Source: an uncultured Flavobacteriaceae bacterium (GTDB lineage Bacteria; Bacteroidota; Bacteroidia; Flavobacteriales; Flavobacteriaceae). Taken from it: a stretch of DNA of 64,000 nucleotides. Of this stretch, positions 1 to 9,285 are shown piece after piece (positions within the stretch are counted from its first letter, which is position 1; every line of letters starts with the position of its first letter). Under the pieces are notes generated by a model. That model searched no databases. It was not told the DNA's origin and worked only from the letters and a program-made list of their open reading frames with translations. A program made the position numbers and the translations under genes. The stretch is taken from NCBI GenBank assembly GCA_947502635.1, contig CANNAN010000016.1, positions 20,813 through 84,812 of the forward strand. The letters run 5' to 3'.

Positions 1-1
1 T

Positions 2-118
2 ATTTACGTTATTGGTTTATCCTTAGCATTCTTAAATACATATATAGCTATGGTCTTATTTTTATTAGTAGGCCTCATTAAAGTCATGGAGCTAAATTCC
101 ATTTCGAAGGAAGTATGA
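2..118 (+). CDS. C-terminal end of a membrane protein (partial)
   Basis: The frame is open from the left edge to a TGA at 116-118. The 38 visible codons give a strongly hydrophobic stretch (IGLSLAFLNTYIAMVLFLLVGL) ending in a short polar tail, MELNSISKEV. This looks like the last transmembrane helix or helices of an integral membrane protein. Too little is present to name a family. A TMEM175/DUF1211-type channel would fit the pattern, but that is a guess. Confidence 0.45.
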   Translation: MYVIGLSLAFLNTYIAMVLFLLVGLIKVMELNSISKEV

Positions 119-213
119 TCTATTGTTTCGTTTTGGTTTCTACTAAAATTAAGTATGACTTTCAGTTATATCTATAATCTTGCTCCTATTTTGGGGCCAA
201 GTATCTAAATAAA

Positions 214-240
214 AAAAGCCTTCAATTTCTTGAAGGCTTT
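214..240 (-). terminator. Rho-independent terminator after rpsA
   Basis: An 11-bp perfect stem (AAAGCCTTCAA / TTGAAGGCTTT) with a short TTTC loop is flanked by A-runs on the left and T-rich sequence on the right. On the minus strand the stem is followed by a run of U, so it should end rpsA transcripts. The symmetry could also stop transcription arriving from the left. Confidence 0.85.
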
Positions 241-263
241 AATTTTATAAATGATTTGGAAAA

Positions 264-2123
264 TTATACTTTCCCGTCCATTTTATCTTTAAGAGCTTGT
301 AAAGCATCATTAGCATCACCTAAAGTTGGTTTTGCTTCTGCTGCCGCACTAGCCGCTTTCTTAACTGCTGCTTTAACATTTGCAACCTCTTCAGCTTTAA
401 ATACAGCTGTATGAGACGCTACAACACGTTTAAACTCTTTATTAAATTCAATGATTTTGAATTCTGCAGCTTCACCTTTCTTAAGCTTTCCTCCATCTTC
501 TTTTTCAAGATGACGAGAAGGTACAAAAGCAACGATATCTTCATTAAACTCTATAGTAGCACCTTTATCAACTATTTCAGAGATAGATGCATTATGAATA
601 GTTTCTAAAGCGAATTCTGTTTCATATTTATCCCAAGGGTTTTCAGTTGTTTGTTTGTGACCTAAACTTAATTTACGTCCTTCAACATCTAACTCCAATA
701 CAATAACATCTAACTTATCTCCTACTGCACAGAACTCAGATGGATGTTTGATTTTCTTAGTCCAAGATAAATCTGAAATATAAATCAATCCATCAATACC
801 TTCTTCTAGTTCAACAAAAACACCAAAGTTTGTAAAGTTACGTACAACACCTGTATGCTTAGAAGCTAGAGGATATTTACCAGTAATATCTGTCCATGGA
901 TCTGGAGTTAATTGCTTAATTCCTAGAGACATTTTACGATCTTCTCTATCTAAAGTTAAGATAACTGCTTCAACTTCATCTCCTACAGAAACGAAATCTT
1001 GAGCTGAACGTAAATGTGTAGACCATGACATTTCAGATACGTGAATTAATCCTTCAACACCATCAGCCACTTCAATAAATGCACCGTAATCTGCAATTAC
1101 AACTACTTTACCTTTTACTTTATCACCTACTTTCACCTCTTCTGCAAGAGCTTCCCATGGGTGCTTACTTAATTGTTTTAATCCTAATTGGATTCTTGAT
1201 TTGTTTTCATCAAAATCAAGGATTACAACATTAAGTTTTTGGTCTAATTCTACAATTTCGTTTGGATGATTAATTCTAGACCAAGATAAATCTGTGATAT
1301 GAACTAAACCATCAACGCCACCAAGATCAATAAATACACCATAAGAAGTAATATTTTTAACAATACCTTCTAGTACTTGACCTTTTTCTAATTGACCAAT
1401 AATTTCTTTTTTCTGTATTTCAATATCCGCTTCAATTAAAGCTTTGTGAGATACTACTACGTTTTTGAATTCGTGGTTGATTTTAACAACTTTAAATTCC
1501 ATAGTTTTATTTACATACTGATCGTAATCTCTAATTGGTTTTACATCAATTTGAGATCCTGGTAAGAATGCTTCAATTCCGAAAACATCTACAATCATAC
1601 CACCTTTAGTTCTGCATTTAACAAAACCATTAACGATTTCACCTGTATCATGAGCCGCATTAACACGATCCCAAGCTTTTATAACACGTGCTTTTCTGTG
1701 AGACAGTACTAATTGTCCTGTTGCATCTTCACGAACATCAATTAATACTTCTACTTTATCACCTACTGCTAAGCTAGGATTGTAACGAAATTCGTTTAAA
1801 GAAATAACACCCTCAGATTTTGCATTGATATCAATAATCGCATCTCTATCAGAAATGTGAACTACTGTACCTTCAACAACCTCATCGTTAAGTGTATCAA
1901 CGAAATTTTCTGCTACTAATTTTTCAAATTCTTTAAGTTGTTTCCCATCAACCTCATCTATACCTTCTTGGTAATTGTGCCAATTGAACTCTTTTAAGAA
2001 TTTTTCTGGATTTGCTTGAGCTTCAGATATTACTGGAGCTTCTACTGCTGGAGCTTCTGTTGTTTCAACTTCAGCTTGTTTTGCTTTTTCAGCCATTTGC
2101 TGATTAAAATTTGTATTCTGCAT
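264..2123 (-). CDS. rpsA: 30S ribosomal protein S1
   Basis: Ribosomal protein S1 binds mRNA on the 30S subunit and helps translation start. The 619-residue product has a Bacteroidota-type acidic N-terminal extension of about 70 residues. Six S1 (OB-fold) repeats follow, at roughly residues 80-140, 160-225, 247-315, 330-405, 415-490 and 505-570. Repeats 3-5 carry the conserved pattern YGVFIDL..GVDGLVHITDLSW. The C-terminus is Ala/Lys-rich. The gene stands alone, with its own -7 element upstream and a strong terminator just after the stop. In this phylum Shine-Dalgarno sequences are rarely used, so S1-type recognition probably matters more than usual; that is family knowledge, not something visible here. 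Confidence 0.97.
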   Translation of the reverse strand: MQNTNFNQQMAEKAKQAEVETTEAPAVEAPVISEAQANPEKFLKEFNWHNYQEGIDEVDGKQLKEFEKLVAENFVDTLNDEVVEGTVVHISDRDAIIDINAKSEGVISLNEFRYNPSLAVGDKVEVLIDVREDATGQLVLSHRKARVIKAWDRVNAAHDTGEIVNGFVKCRTKGGMIVDVFGIEAFLPGSQIDVKPIRDYDQYVNKTMEFKVVKINHEFKNVVVSHKALIEADIEIQKKEIIGQLEKGQVLEGIVKNITSYGVFIDLGGVDGLVHITDLSWSRINHPNEIVELDQKLNVVILDFDENKSRIQLGLKQLSKHPWEALAEEVKVGDKVKGKVVVIADYGAFIEVADGVEGLIHVSEMSWSTHLRSAQDFVSVGDEVEAVILTLDREDRKMSLGIKQLTPDPWTDITGKYPLASKHTGVVRNFTNFGVFVELEEGIDGLIYISDLSWTKKIKHPSEFCAVGDKLDVIVLELDVEGRKLSLGHKQTTENPWDKYETEFALETIHNASISEIVDKGATIEFNEDIVAFVPSRHLEKEDGGKLKKGEAAEFKIIEFNKEFKRVVASHTAVFKAEEVANVKAAVKKAASAAAEAKPTLGDANDALQALKDKMDGKV

Positions 2124-2218
2124 GTTTTGGAAGGTTTTAAGCGATTAACACACAGAAGCGTTATATATAAATTTGTTTTCAGTCCTTTTATCTTTCCAAT
2201 AATTCGCTAAAAGGAGTG

Positions 2219-2226
2219 CAAAAATA
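2219..2226 (-). promoter_or_regulatory. rpsA promoter -7 element
   Basis: On the minus strand this reads TATTTTTG, a match to the Bacteroidota -7 consensus TAnnTTTG. It lies about 95 bases before the rpsA ATG. No well-spaced -33 TTG is obvious. Confidence 0.6.
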
Positions 2227-2401
2227 CATATTTTCAATAAATTAGCCTAATTTGACAAAACAAACTTTTAATGTGACTTTTATATTTTTTTTGTGTCTAA
2301 AAATATGGAAACAAAAACTTAACCCTTAATAAACAAGTTTTATATAAGAAATTTATTATATTGTAAAACTGAAATAATGAAATAATTTAACACTTATAAC
2401 T

Positions 2402-2776
2402 ATGAAAGCAAAATACCAATCAGTATTAGATTTGGGAGAATCTTTAAATATCCAAAATGGTGATGTACAAGAAGAAAGCGGCGTTTTGAAGATCTGGGGA
2501 ACTGCAAATACACCCTATGAAAAAAACTTGATTTGGGACAAGATAAAAGAAATAGGCGGTGAAAACCCAGCAGATATTATAGCTGATATCAAAGTTGCCG
2601 ATGAAAGTGTTTTTCACAGACATACTGTTAAAAGCGGAGAAACTTTAGGTAAAATAGCGATACAGTATTATGGAAAAGCATCAAAATATCAAGATATTTT
2701 TAAAGCAAATTCTGATATTTTAAAGAATCCAGATTTAATTCATCCAGATCAAGAATTAATTATTCCTAATTTATAG
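2402..2776 (+). CDS. Kbp/YgaU-like BON-LysM protein
   Basis: The 124-residue product has no signal peptide. Residues 1-70 resemble a degenerate BON domain, and residues 74-123 form one LysM module (HTVKSGETLGKIAIQYYG ... NPDLIHPDQELIIP). The order and length match the E. coli potassium-binding protein Kbp (YgaU), a soluble cytoplasmic BON-LysM protein. A role in K+ sensing or stress is therefore possible but not shown; peptidoglycan binding is the other usual LysM role, though the missing signal peptide argues against it. The gene is monocistronic, with a terminator right after the stop. Confidence 0.85.
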   Translation: MKAKYQSVLDLGESLNIQNGDVQEESGVLKIWGTANTPYEKNLIWDKIKEIGGENPADIIADIKVADESVFHRHTVKSGETLGKIAIQYYGKASKYQDIFKANSDILKNPDLIHPDQELIIPNL

Positions 2777-2800
2777 GAAATAGAATATATTTTAGAATTT

Positions 2801-2839
2801 AAAAAGCGAATCTTTATTAATTTAGAGGTTCGTTTTTTT
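2801..2839 (+). terminator. Terminator after the LysM gene
   Basis: An imperfect hairpin pairs the AAGCGAATCTTT side with AGAGGTTCG and is followed by a run of seven T. It begins about 25 bases after the LysM stop. Confidence 0.6.
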
Positions 2840-3018
2840 GTTATTACGCAGACATCCTCTCAGACAATACCGAGTTACAAGGAGATAAAAAACACTATAA
2901 ATGTTATTAGTATAAATAATTGTAATTAAAACAGAGTGGGCTTAAAGCAACTCTCTATATACCTCTACAATACAATTTGTGAGTGTAATATATTTTATGC
3001 TCTCATTAAATTAAAAAA

Positions 3019-3714
3019 TCACTCAAAATCTTCCATAGTCATTTTTGCTAATTGTAAAATTTTATCAAACTGTTCTTCCAGACTCAGGTTTGAGTTATCA
3101 ATTTCAATAGCATCTTTAGCCTTTTCTAATGGAGAATCTTTACGAGTTGTATCAATGTGATCGCGCTCTTGAACATTTTGTAAAACATCTTCATAAAGAA
3201 CCTTATCGCCACGACTAATGAGTTCTTCATAACGTCGTACAGCTCTTTTTTCAGCAGAAGCTGTCATAAATAATTTAAGTTCTGCATCAGGAAAAACGAC
3301 AGTACCAATATCTCTACCATCCATAACCACACCTCTATCTTTTCCCATTTTTTGTTGCTGCTCTACTAATTTATGACGCACTGGAGATATAGCTGCTACT
3401 TTACTAACAAAACTAGATACTTCTAATGTTCTAATTTCTTTTTCTACATTAATGTCATTTAAATAGACCTCTGCAAACCCTAGAGCTTCATTAAACTTAA
3501 AGCTTATTTTTATATTTGGTAACTGATAGATTAATGCTTCAATATTAAAATCGTCATCACTAATAAGTCCTTTTTTCATGGCATAAAATGTAACGGCTCT
3601 GTACATGGCACCTGTGTCAATGTATACATAACCTAAATATTTAGCCAATTGTTTCGCCACAGTACTTTTTCCTGTTGAAGAATACCCATCTATGGCTATA
3701 GTAATTTTATTCAT
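3019..3714 (-). CDS. cmk: (d)CMP kinase
   Basis: Cytidylate kinase phosphorylates CMP and dCMP with ATP in pyrimidine nucleotide salvage. The 231-residue length is normal. The N-terminal P-loop reads GYSSTGKST (about residues 10-18). The substrate-binding section DTGAMYRAVT follows at 33-42, and VMDGRDIGTVVFPDA lies near residue 130. These are hallmark cytidylate kinase motifs. The gene is followed downstream on the same strand by nothing before the LysM gene, and preceded by porQ and lon on the same strand, about 195 bases apart, so co-transcription with them is possible. Confidence 0.96.
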   Translation of the reverse strand: MNKITIAIDGYSSTGKSTVAKQLAKYLGYVYIDTGAMYRAVTFYAMKKGLISDDDFNIEALIYQLPNIKISFKFNEALGFAEVYLNDINVEKEIRTLEVSSFVSKVAAISPVRHKLVEQQQKMGKDRGVVMDGRDIGTVVFPDAELKLFMTASAEKRAVRRYEELISRGDKVLYEDVLQNVQERDHIDTTRKDSPLEKAKDAIEIDNSNLSLEEQFDKILQLAKMTMEDFE

Positions 3715-3908
3715 TTATTAAGTTTAAAGTGCCTAAAATACTTAAAGTGCTTTAAGCAAAAAAACTAATTATTATAATTTATGCTTAAGCAGGTTATTTC
3801 AAATAATTTTCAAGTTTAATTGCTCCTCTAATTATTATTGTTTTCTCTCGAAGGTGTAAAGTAAATGCAAGAGGTTCTATCAATTGAGATAGTAAATTGA
3901 ATATTATT

Positions 3909-4928
3909 TTACCGCAAATCTATTTGTAAACCAAAAAAGTTTGAATTAGCAGCACTTGTATACTTTGCATGTGTGTAACTAAAGCGCATTTTATTCATTT
4001 TAATTGAAATACCAGCAGATAGGCCTGAAAAATTACGCTGATCGATAATTCGTAACTCTTCTCCTCTACGGAAGTTATAACCTAGTCTTATATTAAAACC
4101 ACCTTCAGGAAATAGTTCTGCTCCAATAATGGTATGTCTTATCAATTGTCCTAAAAAACCAACCTTTTCGCTAGTTTGACTCCCCCCTAAATCACTAACC
4201 ACACGAGCAGGATTAGACCTGGCTATTGGCCAACTCTGAAGATTTTCAAAAGTAACATGCCAACGAATTGGTACATTCTCTAAGCGTTGAGACATTCCAA
4301 AATCGACTTCAAATGGAAGACGTTCACTAAGCCCAGCGTACGTAGTAATTTGAGTTCCTAAATTCCTAATTGCTATAGCAGCATTAAAATCTATATCTTT
4401 ATTAATATACAGTAAGCCTAAATCTGCAGCAACACCTAGTGAATTATATTGTTCTAATTTTGAAGTGATAAGCTTAACATTTGCCCCAAAATAAAAATCG
4501 GAATAACCAATTTGAAGCGCATATCCCATAGAAAGAGCAGCTTCATTACCTGTAAAAGTTCCTGTACTGTTACCATTTTCATCATACCCATCAAACGTAC
4601 CGTAGTTAATATAAGTAATACCAGCATGTAATGTTTGTGTGCGTCTATCTAGTGTATACGCATAAGAAGCTGTACCATAATTAATTCCTCCTAAATAACT
4701 TGTATAATTTACTGCCAACTGATTATCCATTTCAACATTAATAGTTGCTGGATTAAAAAGCCCCTGAGTAACATCATAATCAACATTTGTTAGTATCTTC
4801 CCTCCTAGCGCTGCTTGACGAGGCGACGATATCAAATTAAGAAATTGATACGTTGTTTCTCCTCCTACTTGAGCCATAGACAGCATACTAGAAGACAAAC
4901 AAAAAAAAGTGATAATTTTCTTTAGCAT
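3909..4928 (-). CDS. porQ: Type IX secretion system protein PorQ
   Basis: PorQ is an outer-membrane beta-barrel accessory protein of the type IX secretion system, working with PorU/PorV-type components at the cell surface. The 339-residue product has a signal peptide (residues 1-19, ending SMLSMAQ). The PorV/PorQ-type opening follows (TTYQFLNLISSPRQAALGG), then amphipathic beta-strands throughout and a final strand ending in FFGLQIDLR. Length and opening motif match PorQ. It lies between cmk and lon, a neighbourhood often seen in flavobacteria. It agrees with the presence of T9SS client proteins at the right end of the window. Confidence 0.88.
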   Translation of the reverse strand: MLKKIITFFCLSSSMLSMAQVGGETTYQFLNLISSPRQAALGGKILTNVDYDVTQGLFNPATINVEMDNQLAVNYTSYLGGINYGTASYAYTLDRRTQTLHAGITYINYGTFDGYDENGNSTGTFTGNEAALSMGYALQIGYSDFYFGANVKLITSKLEQYNSLGVAADLGLLYINKDIDFNAAIAIRNLGTQITTYAGLSERLPFEVDFGMSQRLENVPIRWHVTFENLQSWPIARSNPARVVSDLGGSQTSEKVGFLGQLIRHTIIGAELFPEGGFNIRLGYNFRRGEELRIIDQRNFSGLSAGISIKMNKMRFSYTHAKYTSAANSNFFGLQIDLR

Positions 4929-4998
4929 ATTTACGATACAAAGTAAGTAAATCTATCTTAAAACGATAGCAAGTATCTTTTATTTTGTAATGTTATAT

Positions 4999-5025
4999 AA
5001 AAAAACCCCGAAATAAATCGAGGTT
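4999..5025 (-). terminator. Terminator after lon
   Basis: On the minus strand a short stem (AACCTCG / CGGGGTT) with an ATTTATTT loop is followed by seven U. It sits 15 bases after the lon stop, between lon and porQ. It would reduce read-through into porQ. Confidence 0.7.
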
Positions 5026-5039
5026 AATGTATCTTAATT

Positions 5040-7490
5040 TTATAGCTTCTTGGCATGCTTTACTTTTTGATCCGTAAGCGCTATTTCAATAACATCACTC
5101 ATATCAGTCACATAATGAAACGTTAGACCTTTTAGATAGTCCGCTTTTATTTCTTCTATATCACGTCTATTTTCCTCACACAATAAAATCTCTTTTATTC
5201 TAGCTCGTTTAGCTGCCAGAATTTTTTCTTTAATACCACCTACTGGCAGTACTTTTCCTCGTAGCGTAATCTCCCCTGTCATTGCCAAACTTTTCTTCAC
5301 TTTCTTTTGTGTGAATAATGACACTAATGATGTTAACATAGTCACCCCTGCACTTGGTCCATCTTTTGGTGTAGCACCTTCTGGTACGTGAATATGAACA
5401 TTATAATTATCAAAAACAGTCGCGTCTATACCAAAACTATCTGCATTAGATTTGATGTATTCCATCGCAATAGTAGCAGATTCTTTCATCACCTTACCTA
5501 AATTTCCAGTAATAGTAAGTGTTCCTTTTCCTTTTGATAAAATGGATTCAATAAACAGAATATCACCACCAACACGTGTCCATGCTAATCCTGTTACAAC
5601 TCCAGCAACATTATTGTTTTCATATTTATCACGTTCTAATTTTGCACCGCCCAAAACTTCAATAATATCTTCATTAGAAATTTTTATATTGTAATCTTCT
5701 TCCATGGCGATGTTTTTAGCTGCATAACGCACCATTTTGGCGATTTGTTTTTCCAAACCACGAACACCAGACTCACGTGTATAGCCTTCTACAATCTTTT
5801 CTAATTGTGACTTGCCAATCTTTAAATGCTCGGTTGATAAACCATGTTCTTTTAATTGCTTAGGTAATAAATGACGTTTAGCTATTTCAACTTTTTCCTC
5901 AATAGTATATCCTGTTACATTGATAATCTCCATACGGTCACGCAATGCTGGCTGAATGGTAGACAAGCTATTAGATGTTGCTATAAACATCACTTTAGAA
6001 AGGTCGTAACCCATCTCTAAGAAATTATCATAGAACTCACTATTTTGTTCAGGGTCTAAAACTTCTAACATCGCTGAAGAAGGATCTCCTTGGTGTGAAT
6101 TAGATAGTTTGTCAATTTCATCTAAAACAAAAACAGGGTTTGAAGTTCCTGCTTTCTTCAAACTTTGAATAATACGTCCAGGCATCGCACCAATATATGT
6201 TTTACGATGCCCTCTAATTTCTGCTTCATCACGTAAACCACCTAACGAAATACGCACATATTCTCTACCTAATGCTTCTGCAATAGATTTACCAAGCGAT
6301 GTTTTACCAACACCTGGAGGTCCGTACAAACATAGAATAGGTGATTTCATATCATTACGTAATTTCAATACTGCAAGATATTCTATGATTCTACGCTTTA
6401 CGTCTTCTAATCCAAAATGGTCTCTATCCAGTACCTTTTTAGCATATTTTAAATCGAATTTATCAGTACTAAATTCATTCCAAGGTAAATCCAGAAACAA
6501 CTCTAAATAATTACGTTGGATAGAGTATTCTGCAACTTGCGGGTTCATACGTTGCATTTTAGAAATTTCCTTATCAAAATGCTTAGCGACTTGCTCGTCC
6601 CATTGTTTTTCACTAGCACGTAACTTCATTTCTTCTAGCTCTTCATCATGACTTACACCTCCCAATTCTTCTTGAATGGTTTTCATTTGCTGATGCAAGA
6701 AATACTCACGTTGTTGTTGACTCATATCCATTTGAACTTTAGACTGAATATCATTCTTAAGCTCTAACTTCTGAAATTCAACATTCATAAGTTTAAGTGT
6801 GGACAAGGCGCGCTTTTTAAGATCATTTATTTCTAAAAGCGATTGCTTTTCTGCTACCGATATATTCATGTTTGAAGACACAAAATTTATCAAGAAGGAA
6901 TTGCTTTCTATATTTTTTATAGCAAAAGATGCTTCGCTAGGAATATTTGGGCTTTCTTTTATAATTTCCAGCGCCAAGTCTTTTATAGAATCTATAATTG
7001 CAGTAAATTCTTTATTATTAACAGCTGGTTTAGCCTCTGCAATATCTCTAATAGTCGCATTCATGTATGGTTCCTCTGTAAGAACCTCTGCCACTTTAAA
7101 ACGTTTTTTTCCTTGGATAATAACAGTTACATTACCATCTGGCATTTTTAAAACACGTAGTATTCTTGCTACTGTACCTGTTTCATTGATATCTTTTGCA
7201 GATGGATCTTCAACAGATTCATCTTTTTGAGATACTACACCAATAACTTTTCCGCCTTTATTGGCATCATTTATTAATTTGATAGATTTATCTCTACCAG
7301 CCGTAATAGGAATCACAACACCTGGAAACAATACCGTATTTCGCAATGATAAAATGGGTAGTGTTTCTGGTAATTCTTCATTATTGATGGCTTCTTCGTC
7401 TTCTGGTGTCATTAATGGAATTAATTCTGAGTTTTCATCAAATTCCTGTAATGACAAACTGTCAAGGGCTATAAAATTAGATTTCTTCAT
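5040..7490 (-). CDS. lon: ATP-dependent protease Lon (LonA type)
   Basis: Lon is the cytosolic AAA+ serine protease that removes misfolded and regulatory proteins. The 816-residue product has the whole LonA architecture. The N-terminal substrate-recognition domain spans about residues 40-250 ([18 protein letters not shown]). The AAA+ module has Walker [10 protein letters not shown] near 390 and Walker [10 protein letters not shown]. The C-terminal protease domain carries the Ser-Lys dyad ([10 protein letters not shown], serine near 715, and the later lysine in the GGIKEK region). The start is supported by the Met-Lys-Lys opening and a strong promoter with about a 95-base leader. Confidence 0.97.
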   Translation of the reverse strand: MKKSNFIALDSLSLQEFDENSELIPLMTPEDEEAINNEELPETLPILSLRNTVLFPGVVIPITAGRDKSIKLINDANKGGKVIGVVSQKDESVEDPSAKDINETGTVARILRVLKMPDGNVTVIIQGKKRFKVAEVLTEEPYMNATIRDIAEAKPAVNNKEFTAIIDSIKDLALEIIKESPNIPSEASFAIKNIESNSFLINFVSSNMNISVAEKQSLLEINDLKKRALSTLKLMNVEFQKLELKNDIQSKVQMDMSQQQREYFLHQQMKTIQEELGGVSHDEELEEMKLRASEKQWDEQVAKHFDKEISKMQRMNPQVAEYSIQRNYLELFLDLPWNEFSTDKFDLKYAKKVLDRDHFGLEDVKRRIIEYLAVLKLRNDMKSPILCLYGPPGVGKTSLGKSIAEALGREYVRISLGGLRDEAEIRGHRKTYIGAMPGRIIQSLKKAGTSNPVFVLDEIDKLSNSHQGDPSSAMLEVLDPEQNSEFYDNFLEMGYDLSKVMFIATSNSLSTIQPALRDRMEIINVTGYTIEEKVEIAKRHLLPKQLKEHGLSTEHLKIGKSQLEKIVEGYTRESGVRGLEKQIAKMVRYAAKNIAMEEDYNIKISNEDIIEVLGGAKLERDKYENNNVAGVVTGLAWTRVGGDILFIESILSKGKGTLTITGNLGKVMKESATIAMEYIKSNADSFGIDATVFDNYNVHIHVPEGATPKDGPSAGVTMLTSLVSLFTQKKVKKSLAMTGEITLRGKVLPVGGIKEKILAAKRARIKEILLCEENRRDIEEIKADYLKGLTFHYVTDMSDVIEIALTDQKVKHAKKL

Positions 7491-7592
7491 ATATGTATTT
7501 AGGTCAATCTGTCATTAAAACAAGACCCGATCATTTATTATATTAATTCAAAAAACATTAAATCTATGAATATCAAGCGTTTAAATAGAGAG

Positions 7593-7622
7593 CAAAGATA
7601 TACATTACTACTATAAATTCAA
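7593..7622 (-). promoter_or_regulatory. lon promoter (-33/-7)
   Basis: On the minus strand TTG (7622-7620) is followed by 19 bases and then TATCTTTG (7600-7593). This is a close match to the Bacteroidota housekeeping consensus. Transcription would begin near 7587, leaving a leader of about 95 bases before lon. No heat-shock operator such as CIRCE was seen. Confidence 0.75.
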
Positions 7623-7671
7623 TAGCTATGCCACAGTAGAAATTTAAGAATAAAATTTTATTTACTGTTCA

Positions 7672-8322
7672 CTATACTTTCCCCATTTTCTTCAAAACAA
7701 ACAACAAAACTATAGGTATTGCTAATAGACCAATCATAAGTAAATTGGTTTGAAACAACTCGGGTGATAAAACCAAAGTAATAGCATAACCTCCAATAGC
7801 ACCTCCAAAATGAGCATCGTGCCCTATATTACCTATTCTATTCTTCATCCCATAAATAGAATATAATAAATAACCTATTCCGAAAATATATGCTGGTATT
7901 GGTATCGGAATAAAAAACATATACAATTCCATGCCTGGACGCAATAAAATAGCAGAATACAGAATACCTGTAACTGCTCCACTAGCTCCAACAGCACTGT
8001 AGTGATACTCATTTTTATGAAAAAACAGTGATAGCAGACTACCAAATAACAAACTACCTAAATAAATTAAGATAAAATAAAGTGGACTTAAAAGCGTAAT
8101 AACGACACCTGCAAAAAAATACAGAGTAAGCATATTAAACAATAAATGTTGTGTATCTACATGTAAAAATCCCGAACTAAACAGTCTGATTTTTTCACCT
8201 CTTTGCACGCCTCCTACGTGAAACTTGTATCTATCAAAAAAACTATAATCACCAAATCCTTTATAAGATATGATGGCATTAGCTGCGATTATAATTATAG
8301 TAATTAAGTCTAATTTGCCCAT
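7672..8322 (-). CDS. Rhomboid family intramembrane serine protease
   Basis: Rhomboid proteases cut membrane proteins inside the bilayer. The 216-residue product has about six or seven hydrophobic helices and all family signatures. HLLFN (59-63) is in helix 2, GASG (112-115) puts the catalytic Ser at 114, and HDAHFGG puts the catalytic His at 171. It is therefore predicted to be active. The N-terminus is short, with no extra soluble domain. The substrate is unknown. It is divergent from the acyltransferase gene next door. Confidence 0.92.
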   Translation of the reverse strand: MGKLDLITIIIIAANAIISYKGFGDYSFFDRYKFHVGGVQRGEKIRLFSSGFLHVDTQHLLFNMLTLYFFAGVVITLLSPLYFILIYLGSLLFGSLLSLFFHKNEYHYSAVGASGAVTGILYSAILLRPGMELYMFFIPIPIPAYIFGIGYLLYSIYGMKNRIGNIGHDAHFGGAIGGYAITLVLSPELFQTNLLMIGLLAIPIVLLFVLKKMGKV

Positions 8323-8352
8323 GCGGTGTAAACGTTTAAAATGTATTTAACA

Positions 8353-8360
8353 TATATTTG
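8353..8360 (+). promoter_or_regulatory. -7 element of the acyltransferase gene
   Basis: TATATTTG matches TAnnTTTG and lies 25 bases before the ATG at 8385. No TTG was found at the expected -33 spacing. Confidence 0.55.
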
Positions 8361-8384
8361 CTGCTACAAATCTAAAATTAATTA

Positions 8385-9263
8385 ATGCAATTTCTAATTT
8401 ATATTATTGTTTATCCTTTTTTATGGTCTATATCCAAACTTCCCTTTAGGTTATTGTATATAGTTTCAGATGGTCTTTACATATTACTTTATCACATAAT
8501 AGGCTACAGAAAAAAGGTAGTTACCAACAACTTAAGGCTTGTGTTTTCTGATAAAACAGACAAAGAAATTGCCTCTATTAGGAAAAAATTCTATAAGCAT
8601 TTATGCGACATGTTTTTAGAAATGGCAAAGACCATGTCAATTTCTGAAAAAGAATTAAAAAGACGCTTTAAAATAACCAATCCAGAAGAGTTTAAGCGTT
8701 TAGAATCTTTAAACAAAAGTGTTATTTTAATATTTGGTCATTATGCCAGTTGGGAGTGGTCTATTGTACTTCAAAACTACATAAATTTTAAGGGTTTAGC
8801 TGTTTATAAAAAACTTGCAAACCAACATTTCGATAAGTTGGTTAGAGATATTCGCTCTAAATTTAATACCTCACTCATTAGTACAAAAGAAACCACAAGT
8901 ATAATAAACCAAAATGAATCTAAAGGAATTAAAAGTATTACTGGTTTTTTAAGTGATCAATCCCCCAGACTAAGTAAAGATGTCTATTGGAGTCAATTTA
9001 TGGGAATTGATGTACCATGTTTTACTGGGGCTGAACGCTTAGCAAAAAAATTAGATCTTTCTACAGCTTATTTAAAAGTTACCAAAATAAAACGAGGTTT
9101 TTATGAAGCAGAAATTATAACACTTGCCGAAGACTCTAATAAATTTGAAAACTATGAGTTAACAGATATGTTCCTTAAAGAAGTTGAAAAGCAAATTTAC
9201 AAAGCGCCTGAATACTATTTTTGGACTCATAAACGCTGGAAGCATAAAAAAAAGAAGGACTAA
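8385..9263 (+). CDS. LpxL/HtrB-type lipid A acyltransferase
   Basis: Members of this family add secondary acyl chains to lipid A, or to related lipids, at the inner membrane. The 292-residue protein has a hydrophobic N-terminal anchor (about residues 1-40). It carries the HX4E catalytic motif at H119-E124 (GHYASWEW) and a downstream SDQSPR segment near 187 that is typical of LpxL-like proteins. The C-terminus is very basic (HKRWKHKKKKD). Bacteroidota often carry one such enzyme of uncertain acceptor specificity, some of which work on aminolipids. The exact substrate cannot be read from the sequence. Confidence 0.88.
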   Translation: MQFLIYIIVYPFLWSISKLPFRLLYIVSDGLYILLYHIIGYRKKVVTNNLRLVFSDKTDKEIASIRKKFYKHLCDMFLEMAKTMSISEKELKRRFKITNPEEFKRLESLNKSVILIFGHYASWEWSIVLQNYINFKGLAVYKKLANQHFDKLVRDIRSKFNTSLISTKETTSIINQNESKGIKSITGFLSDQSPRLSKDVYWSQFMGIDVPCFTGAERLAKKLDLSTAYLKVTKIKRGFYEAEIITLAEDSNKFENYELTDMFLKEVEKQIYKAPEYYFWTHKRWKHKKKKD

Positions 9264-9283
9264 TACCAATGCATTAGTCCTTT
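9256..9283. terminator. Bidirectional terminator between convergent genes
   Basis: The stem AAGGACTAAT / ATTAGTCCTT has a short ACCAATGC-type loop. The left arm overlaps the last codons and TAA of the acyltransferase gene. A-runs on the left and T residues on the right allow use from both sides, since the sulfatase gene converges here. Confidence 0.75.
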
Positions 9284-9285
9284 GC

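Noticed and set aside
6799..7230. 143-codon frame on the + strand inside lon
   Set aside because: It is a shadow of lon in the opposite frame, with no signal, domain or promoter.
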